Positions 5,612 to 10,311 of a DNA stretch of 10,311 nt are shown in pieces. Origin of the DNA: Candidatus Melainabacteria bacterium. GTDB lineage: Bacteria; Cyanobacteriota; Vampirovibrionia; Vampirovibrionales; JAJTHC01. The stretch spans positions 1 to 10,311 of the forward strand of contig JAPLIO010000068.1 in assembly GCA_026389055.1 (NCBI GenBank), in the 5' to 3' direction. Numbering within the stretch: position 1 is the stretch's first letter; every line of letters begins with the position of its first letter. Both the position numbers and the translations under genes were made by a program. The notes beneath the pieces are model-generated. The model was not told where the DNA came from, did not search any database, and saw only the letters and a list, made by a program, of their open reading frames with translations.

Positions 5612-7087
5612 ATGCCAAACCCTTCATTACCCCATGTTTACAGCGTTTTAGCTGATATTACCACCCCGCTTCGCTTGTTTGAAGTGCTTTCTGCTAATCA
5701 ACCCCAAGCCATTCTGCTTGAAAGCACGGATGGCGATTCTCGGTTGGCTAGGTACTCCATCTTAGGCTGGAAACCCTCGTTACGAGTGGCTTTTAAGGAT
5801 GGTGTTGTTTCTGTTTTTAAAAACGATGGAACGCATTATGAAAGCCCGTGCAATAACCCCTTGGATTATTTGCAAACCAAACAGGCTCATTTTTTGGCGT
5901 CTCATGGCTTAACAGAAGCCGATTTGAAGGCGTTTCCGCATTTTACAGGGGGCTGGTTGGGTTATTTGGGCTATAATGCCACGCAATATTTTGAAACTAG
6001 CGTAGCCCATCAAGCTGAAGATGTGCTTCAGGTGCCAGATGCGGCGTTTGGATTTTATGATGTGGTGCTGGAATTTGACCATTTAAAACGGACTTTGAAC
6101 TTAATTAGTTTTAGGGAAGAACCTGAAACAAAGGCGATTTGGAGCCATGTTTTACACGCTATTGGCGAAGCTTCTACGGGGTTTAGCCCGTTACCAGCCA
6201 GTTTGCCTGTTCCTGAAGAAACGGATGCCTTGTTTTCTAACTATAGTGGGCCTTTTACGAAAGCCTCGTTTTTGGAAACGGTTGGGCGGTGTAAAGAATT
6301 GATTGTTGCGGGGGAAGTGTTTCAAATTGTGTTGGCACAACGGTTTTCAAAACGCTTTGAAGGCAACCATCCGCTGGATGTTTACAGAACGTTAATTGCC
6401 ACAAACCCTTCGCCTTATTCCTATGTGCTGAAATTCCCTGATTTCTATTATTTAGGGTCTTCGCCCGAAACGTTTGTGCAGTGCCAAAACGGAGAAGTAG
6501 TGCTTCGGGCGTTGGCGGGTACCCGCCCCAGAGGGGCTAGCGAAGCGGAAGATACCGCTTTGGCGAATGATTTACGGAAAGATGAGAAAGAATTGGCGGA
6601 ACACCGTATGTTGGTGGATTTAGCCCGAAATGATTTAGGGAAGGTGTGTGAAGTGGGCAGCGTAAAAGTGGGCGAACTGGCTCAAATTCACTATTATACG
6701 CATGTAATGCACTTGGCTACGGAAGTGAGTGGCACGCTAAAACCCGAATATTCAGCTTATGATGTGGTGCGGTCTGTGTTGCCGAGAGGCACGGTTTCGG
6801 GGGCACCTAAAATTAGAGCGATGCAACATTTATCAACGCTGGAACCTGAACGCAGAGGCATTTATGCGGGTGCTTTGGGCTTTTTTGATTTAGCGGGCAA
6901 TACCAATACTTGCATTGCTATTCGGTCTGCTTTGATTAAGGGGGGGCATGTTCATATTCAAGCAGGGGCGGGTATTGTGTATGATTCCCAGCCCATTGCG
7001 GAATATGAAGAAACTCGTAACAAGGCAAAAAGCGTGGTGAAAGCGGTTTATTGGGCTGAAGCGGCTGCCAAACAGCTTAATTTGTAA
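5612..7087 (+). CDS. trpE: Anthranilate synthase component I
   Basis: TrpE makes anthranilate from chorismate, using ammonia delivered by the TrpG glutaminase: the first committed step of tryptophan synthesis in the cytosol. The 491 residues match the family. LLESTDGDSRLARYSILGW (35-53) is the N-terminal segment that forms the tryptophan feedback site in known TrpE proteins (LLES). The chorismate-binding domain shows VFQIVLAQRF, LAGTRPRG, DEKELAEHRMLVDLARND, VLPRGTVSGAPKIRAM, RRGIYAGALGFF, CIAIRSA and QAGAGIVYDSQPIAEYEETR, all in order. The similar PabB is less likely because the feedback segment is intact and a TrpG-type subunit lies downstream. The start ATG has AAAGGTGA (5592-5599) upstream, at a rather long spacing of 12. 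Normally trpG would follow directly; here a restriction-modification island intervenes. Confidence 0.95.
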   Translation: MPNPSLPHVYSVLADITTPLRLFEVLSANQPQAILLESTDGDSRLARYSILGWKPSLRVAFKDGVVSVFKNDGTHYESPCNNPLDYLQTKQAHFLASHGLTEADLKAFPHFTGGWLGYLGYNATQYFETSVAHQAEDVLQVPDAAFGFYDVVLEFDHLKRTLNLISFREEPETKAIWSHVLHAIGEASTGFSPLPASLPVPEETDALFSNYSGPFTKASFLETVGRCKELIVAGEVFQIVLAQRFSKRFEGNHPLDVYRTLIATNPSPYSYVLKFPDFYYLGSSPETFVQCQNGEVVLRALAGTRPRGASEAEDTALANDLRKDEKELAEHRMLVDLARNDLGKVCEVGSVKVGELAQIHYYTHVMHLATEVSGTLKPEYSAYDVVRSVLPRGTVSGAPKIRAMQHLSTLEPERRGIYAGALGFFDLAGNTNTCIAIRSALIKGGHVHIQAGAGIVYDSQPIAEYEETRNKAKSVVKAVYWAEAAAKQLNL

Positions 7088-7122
7088 GAACAGCGTTGCT
7101 TTTCGATAGGATGAAAAATAGA

Positions 7123-7908
7123 ATGCCCTATTTTCAAACAACTGATTTTACACTCTATCAAGGCGATTGTTTAGAGGTGTTAAAAAATCTACCCGAAAAC
7201 AGTGTGGATATGATTTTTGCCGACCCACCTTACCATCTTTCCAACGGAGGGTTTACCTGCCACGCTGGGCAAGTGGTTTCAGTCAACAAAGGCAAGTGGG
7301 ATGAAAGTAAAGGCATAGAAGCAGATTTTGCTTTCCACCTAGCATGGATAACCGCCTGCAAACGAGTGCTAAAGCCTGCTGGCACCCTCTGGATTAGTGG
7401 CACTTATCATTCAGCCTTTGCGTGCGGATTTGCTTTGCAAAAGGCAGAGTATAAAATTCTCAACGATATTATTTGGTTTAAACCCAATGCTTCCCCTAAT
7501 TTGAGTTGCCGATATTTTACGGCTAGCCATGAAACGTTAATTTGGGCGTTAAATGAACCTACCGCAAAGCATACGTTCAATTATGAGAATATGAAAAATG
7601 GCGATTGGGAAGACGATTTTCTCAAAAAGCCTGAAAAGCAGATGCGGTCTGTTTGGGCGATTGGGGCGTTAAAAAGTTATGAGAAAAAATTTGGCAAGCA
7701 TCCCACCCAAAAGCCTTTAGAATTACTCAAACGCATCATTTTAGCCTCTAGTAATAAGGGCGATTTAATTCTTGACCCATTTACGGGCAGTTCTACCACT
7801 GGTATAATGGCTAAAAAGCTGGGTAGGCGTTTTATCGGCATCGATATTGAGGCAAACTATTTAGAACTTTCCCAAAAGCGGTACGAAGATTTACCCTTAA
7901 TTGTTTGA
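7123..7908 (+). CDS. dpnA: DpnA-like adenine-specific DNA methyltransferase (beta class)
   Basis: This is a DNA adenine N6-methyltransferase of the type paired with GATC systems. In pneumococcus, DpnA methylates GATC also in single-stranded DNA and so protects DNA taken up by transformation. Counting from ATG 7123 (261 residues), the catalytic DPPY is at 34-37, the family-typical WISGTYH at 90-96 and HETLIWA at 136-142, then HPTQKPLELL (193-202), DPFTGSSTTG (218-227, the SAM-binding FxGxG) and FIGIDI (237-242). Catalytic motif before SAM motif is the beta-class order. The start is uncertain: ATG 7123 has AGGA (7108-7111) 11 bases upstream; ATG 7111 has AGG touching it; an in-frame TTG at 7096 would add nine residues. 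It begins 35 bases after trpE, and the DpnM-like gene follows at once. Assignment to the DpnA subgroup rests on remembered sequence similarity over the full length. Confidence 0.9.
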   Translation: MPYFQTTDFTLYQGDCLEVLKNLPENSVDMIFADPPYHLSNGGFTCHAGQVVSVNKGKWDESKGIEADFAFHLAWITACKRVLKPAGTLWISGTYHSAFACGFALQKAEYKILNDIIWFKPNASPNLSCRYFTASHETLIWALNEPTAKHTFNYENMKNGDWEDDFLKKPEKQMRSVWAIGALKSYEKKFGKHPTQKPLELLKRIILASSNKGDLILDPFTGSSTTGIMAKKLGRRFIGIDIEANYLELSQKRYEDLPLIV

Positions 7909-7920
7909 TTGGTTAAAATA

Positions 7921-8766
7921 ATGTCTGTCTTATTGCAAACGAAAACAACCTTATTAACTACAACGCCAGTGGTAAAGTGGGCGGGCGGTAAACGTCAATT
8001 GCTTTCTGAAATTATGCAGAATTTACCCAAGCACTTTAATCGGTATTTTGAACCCTTTATTGGTGGTGGAGCATTGTTTTTTGCATTACAACCCGAACAA
8101 GGCTATATTTCAGACATCAACGAAGAATTGGTTAATCTGTACAAGGTTATTCAGTCGGATGTACACGCTTTAATCAATGAACTAGCACTGCACGAAAATA
8201 CGGAAGACTATTTTTTCAGTATTCGCAATATCGATAGAACCCCTGAATACGAGCAGTGGACAGCCGTTCAAAAAGCGAGCCGATTTATTTTTCTGAACCG
8301 TACTTGTTTTAATGGGCTTTACAGGGTTAATAGTAGGGGTGAATTTAATGTGCCTTATGGACGGTATAAAAATCCGCAGTTGGTGAATGCTGAAAATTTA
8401 GTGAATTGTGCTGAATTGTTGAAGCAAACGGTTATAGCTCATGCTGATTTTACGGCGATTGAAGCGATTGCTAAAAAAGGGGATTTCGTTTATTTTGATC
8501 CGCCTTATATGCCATTGACGGCGACTGCAAGTTTTACAAGCTATACGAAAGAGGGCTTTGACAGTGCTATGCAAGTTAAGCTGAAAGCCTTGTGTGATGC
8601 GTTAGATAAGAAGGGTGTACATTTTCTTCTTTCTAATTCAGACGTACCTTTCATGCGGGAACTTTATAGTGATTATACGGTGAAAACCGTTTTTGCTTCA
8701 AGGGCAATTAACGCTAGCGGTAGCGGTCGTGGAAAAATTACAGAAGTATTAGTTAGGAATTATTAG
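7921..8766 (+). CDS. dpnM: DpnM/Dam-like GATC adenine methyltransferase (alpha class)
   Basis: The enzyme transfers a methyl group to adenine N6, expected in GATC of double-stranded DNA. From ATG 7921 (281 residues) the SAM-binding parts come first: KWAGGKRQLL (19-28) and EPFIGGGALFF (44-54). The recognition segment of the Dam family follows, NGLYRVNSRGEFNVPYGRYK (131-150), then catalytic DPPYMPL (193-199) and SFTSYT (204-209). This is the alpha-class order and matches pneumococcal DpnM closely in layout and length. Residues such as RVNSxGxFNVPYGRY are typical of GATC-specific members. The start could instead be TTG 7909, directly after the dpnA stop, adding four residues; neither start has a clear ribosome site, so translation may be coupled to dpnA. 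The stop TAG (8764-8766) abuts the nuclease ATG. Confidence 0.93.
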   Translation: MSVLLQTKTTLLTTTPVVKWAGGKRQLLSEIMQNLPKHFNRYFEPFIGGGALFFALQPEQGYISDINEELVNLYKVIQSDVHALINELALHENTEDYFFSIRNIDRTPEYEQWTAVQKASRFIFLNRTCFNGLYRVNSRGEFNVPYGRYKNPQLVNAENLVNCAELLKQTVIAHADFTAIEAIAKKGDFVYFDPPYMPLTATASFTSYTKEGFDSAMQVKLKALCDALDKKGVHFLLSNSDVPFMRELYSDYTVKTVFASRAINASGSGRGKITEVLVRNY

Positions 8767-9498
8767 ATGGAACGACAGATTGCATTAGAAAAATTACAGT
8801 TACTGATAGGCCAAGATTTATGGGAGCTTGCAAAACAGTATCCAGATCTAACGTTAATGAATAAAGAAGGTAAGCAGCAAAAAGGTTGGGCTGGTCATGT
8901 TATTGAGCGGTATCTGCAACTGCCTTTAAATTCAGCACAATCGCCTAATTTTGGCTCGTGGGAATTAAAAGTTATCCCCTTAAAATTTAATCGAAAAGGA
9001 AAACTCATCGTCAAGGAAACCATGGCTATTACCATGATTGATGCGGTGAATGTTCTACAAACACCCTTTGAGGAATCTCATTTATTATCTAAACTACGAA
9101 AACAAATTGTTGTGGCTAGAATTGATTCGGGGTTTGGTAATCCTTCAATCATTCATACGGTTACCGCTTTCGATTTGGACGAAGAACTTTATCAAACGGT
9201 GAAGGCAGATTATGAGTTAGTTCAAGCCTGTTTGAGAGATTCTACAAGAGGCTTCCACACTTTAACAGGGAGGATGGGATTTCACATTCAACCTAGAACC
9301 AAAGGGCAAAAGAATACGACAACAAGAGCTTTTTACGCAAGAAAAGGGTTTTTACAGACGTTTGTGCTACCCCAACTAGAGATTTTTCATCTGCCTGAAA
9401 TTGAAAGACTACTTCCGCCTGAGCTAGTAGCCCTATCTAATAACGAAAAAAAGCAAGAGAAATCAATCGAACTAGATCCTCCTTCGACCCAAGAGTAA
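8767..9498 (+). CDS. MutH/Sau3AI-fold endonuclease, probable GATC restriction enzyme
   Basis: A 243-residue nuclease of the MutH superfamily rather than a DpnII-type protein. KGWAGHVIERYL (39-50) matches the GWAGQLLE segment of MutH. NFGSWELK (61-68) aligns with the PDF...ELK active site, giving Glu66 and Lys68. MAITM (86-90), LLSKLRKQIVV (106-116), LTGRMGFHIQPRTKG (166-180) and RAFYARKGFL (187-196) follow. MutH nicks unmethylated GATC in mismatch repair, while Sau3AI fuses two such domains and cuts both strands. This single-domain protein, encoded next to two GATC-type methylases, most likely works as the restriction partner, perhaps as a dimer. Asn61 stands where the family normally has a catalytic Asp, so activity may be impaired (see findings). 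AGGA (8755-8758) is eight bases before the ATG. The C-terminal 25 residues are charged and look disordered. Confidence 0.82.
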   Translation: MERQIALEKLQLLIGQDLWELAKQYPDLTLMNKEGKQQKGWAGHVIERYLQLPLNSAQSPNFGSWELKVIPLKFNRKGKLIVKETMAITMIDAVNVLQTPFEESHLLSKLRKQIVVARIDSGFGNPSIIHTVTAFDLDEELYQTVKADYELVQACLRDSTRGFHTLTGRMGFHIQPRTKGQKNTTTRAFYARKGFLQTFVLPQLEIFHLPEIERLLPPELVALSNNEKKQEKSIELDPPSTQE

Positions 9499-9506
9499 AT
9501 AGGTAA

Positions 9507-9656
9507 AATCAGTTTTTTGAAGAACCCACATCGACCTTGTATAAATTGCACCATCAGCTTGATAAAGCCGTGTGTGAAGCAGTCTACGGTTGGGCGTATA
9601 GCCCTACTGAAAATTACAACGTTAAACTATTTGAACTTAATCAACAAATGGACTAG
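9507..9656 (+). pseudogene. C-terminal relic of an MmeI-like restriction-methyltransferase
   Basis: An open stretch of 49 codons plus stop TAG runs from a stop codon at 9504-9506 to 9656, with no ATG near its beginning. It is in a different frame from the upstream nuclease. Its translation contains LYKLHHQLDKAVCEAVYGW and NYNVKLFELNQQMD. The pattern L-x-LH-x-xLD-x-AV-x-x-x-YGW followed by NYN-x-x-L-x-x-LN is what I recall at the extreme C-terminus of large class I SAM-dependent DNA methyltransferases of the MmeI/type IIG group. The piece is far too short to function alone and looks like the leftover of a deleted gene. Its stop codon overlaps the sequence serving as the trpG ribosome site. It could instead be a small unknown protein starting at TTG 9537. 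Confidence 0.55.
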
Positions 9657-9659
9657 GAA
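9655..9659 (+). promoter_or_regulatory. Ribosome binding site of trpG
   Basis: AGGAA lies nine bases before ATG 9669 and supports the first of the two in-frame ATG codons. It overlaps the TAG stop of the methyltransferase relic (9654-9656), so the relic supplies part of the translation signal of trpG. Confidence 0.6.
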
Positions 9660-9668
9660 CCCACCCTT

Positions 9669-10280
9669 ATGATGACTGTACTACTAATTGATAATTATGA
9701 TTCTTTTACGTTTAACCTGTACCAATTGTTGCAGGGCGAAACGCCAACCAAAGTGGTTGTCGTTCGTAACGACGCTGATACGGTTGAAGGGCTTTTAGCT
9801 ACCTATAACCCCACGCATATTGTGCTTTCCCCCGGGCCAGGGCACCCAGATGAACCGAAAGATTTTGGCGTTTGTGCTGAGCTGATTCGGCAATTGCCCC
9901 GCCATAAAATCCCCATGTTGGGCGTGTGTTTGGGGCATCAAGGGATGGCGAGCCTTTTTGGTGGGAAGGTGGTTTCTGCCCCTGCTATTGTGCATGGCAA
10001 AACCAGTTTAATTGAGGCTTTGCCGTTGGAAGATGGGGCTATTTCTCCGCTATTTGCGGGGCTTTCGGTGCCGTTTGAAGCGATGCGGTATCATTCGTTG
10101 GTGGTGGAAGAACGTAGTTTTCCGCATGAAGTATTGCAAATAACCGCCAAAGATAAAACGCATGGCTTGATTATGGGCTTACAACATCGCACCTTGCCCT
10201 TGTATGGTGTGCAGTTTCACCCTGAAAGCATCGGCACGCCTGAAGGGCATCAGCTACTGCATAACTTTTTAACGCTTTAA
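9669..10280 (+). CDS. trpG: Anthranilate synthase component II (glutamine amidotransferase)
   Basis: TrpG is a class I glutaminase that frees ammonia from glutamine and passes it to TrpE. The 203 residues are full length. LLIDNYDSFTFNLYQLL (5-21) opens the fold, VLSPGPGHPDE (52-62) forms the oxyanion region, GVCLGHQGM (85-93) holds the nucleophile Cys87, RYHSL (140-144) is the conserved late block, and GVQFHPESIGTPEG (180-193) holds His184 and Glu186 of the catalytic triad. PabA proteins are nearly the same, and one subunit often serves both TrpE and PabB, so a dual role is possible. The start is ATGATG at 9669/9672. Only 31 bases follow the stop; they hold AAGGAT (10291-10296), which could be a ribosome site for a next gene beyond the window. 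Confidence 0.94.
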   Translation: MMTVLLIDNYDSFTFNLYQLLQGETPTKVVVVRNDADTVEGLLATYNPTHIVLSPGPGHPDEPKDFGVCAELIRQLPRHKIPMLGVCLGHQGMASLFGGKVVSAPAIVHGKTSLIEALPLEDGAISPLFAGLSVPFEAMRYHSLVVEERSFPHEVLQITAKDKTHGLIMGLQHRTLPLYGVQFHPESIGTPEGHQLLHNFLTL

Positions 10281-10311
10281 ATTAAACAATAAGGATAGTT
10301 GGTTTTAATAA

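Larger units (their letters stand above)
7088..9656 (+). other. Restriction-modification island inserted between trpE and trpG
   Basis: Two adenine methyltransferases, a GATC-type endonuclease and a methyltransferase relic fill the interval between two genes that encode subunits of one enzyme. All face the same way as trpE and trpG, with gaps of 0-35 bases up to the nuclease stop. No integrase, transposase, terminal repeat or tRNA site marks the borders, so the mode of entry is not visible. No terminator is visible within the island or just upstream, so the trpE promoter may drive the whole block through to trpG. The borders given are simply the flanking gene ends. Confidence 0.6.

Noticed and set aside
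7096..7122. TTG start for the DpnA-like gene
   Set aside because: The nine extra residues lie outside the conserved fold and have no ribosome site, whereas ATG 7123 has AGGA at a usable distance; the choice stays uncertain.
8767..9498. Calling the nuclease a chromosomal mismatch-repair MutH
   Set aside because: It is packed directly behind two GATC-type methylases with no mutS or mutL nearby, and its blocks (WELK, GRMGFHIQPRTKG) look closer to the restriction branch of the superfamily.

Overview
The window suggests a free-living or epibiotic bacterium with double-membrane-style housekeeping genes and moderate GC content. It carries the tail of a ribosomal RNA locus (5S rRNA plus a strong intrinsic terminator), NAD synthesis (nadC), the SurE nucleotidase, a cluster of membrane proteases, and the glutamine-dependent anthranilate synthase genes trpE and trpG. 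I cannot fix the taxon from sequence alone. The 5S and the gene style would fit the non-photosynthetic relatives of Cyanobacteria (Vampirovibrionia/Melainabacteria), but a proteobacterium is not excluded.

Layout from left to right. Bases 12-187 hold a 5S rRNA and its terminator. nadC (+) follows after an AT-rich leader with an extended -10 box. nadC and surE (-) converge on a 384-bp non-coding element with 45-bp terminal inverted repeats, internal hairpins and long G-runs; its last base is part of the surE stop codon. A 211-bp divergent promoter region separates surE from a tight three-gene cluster (+): an S49 SppA-type membrane peptidase, a five-helix Yip1-family membrane protein and a membrane-anchored M48 zinc protease. 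The last two overlap as TAATG. A second, 126-bp copy of the same inverted-repeat family lies between the M48 gene and trpE, and its right end reaches the -35 region of the likely trpE promoter.

trpE and its glutaminase partner trpG lie on the same strand but are separated by about 2.6 kb. The insertion is a GATC-type restriction-modification island: a DpnA-like beta-class adenine methyltransferase, a DpnM/Dam-like alpha-class adenine methyltransferase and a MutH/Sau3AI-fold endonuclease, packed nose to tail. Between the nuclease and trpG is a 50-codon piece that looks like the C-terminal end of a different, MmeI-like restriction-methyltransferase. The trpE-trpG gap therefore seems to have taken up defence genes more than once.

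The most striking signal is genome-scale in character. GATC occurs only six times in 10,311 bases (at 211, 440, 4929, 8497, 8845 and 9475), where base composition predicts about 40. Only three sites are outside the island. This suggests the host lineage has lived with GATC cleavage for a long time. Two further oddities are a nuclease whose expected catalytic Asp is an Asn (residue 61), and a run of genes that begin with two to four consecutive ATG codons.
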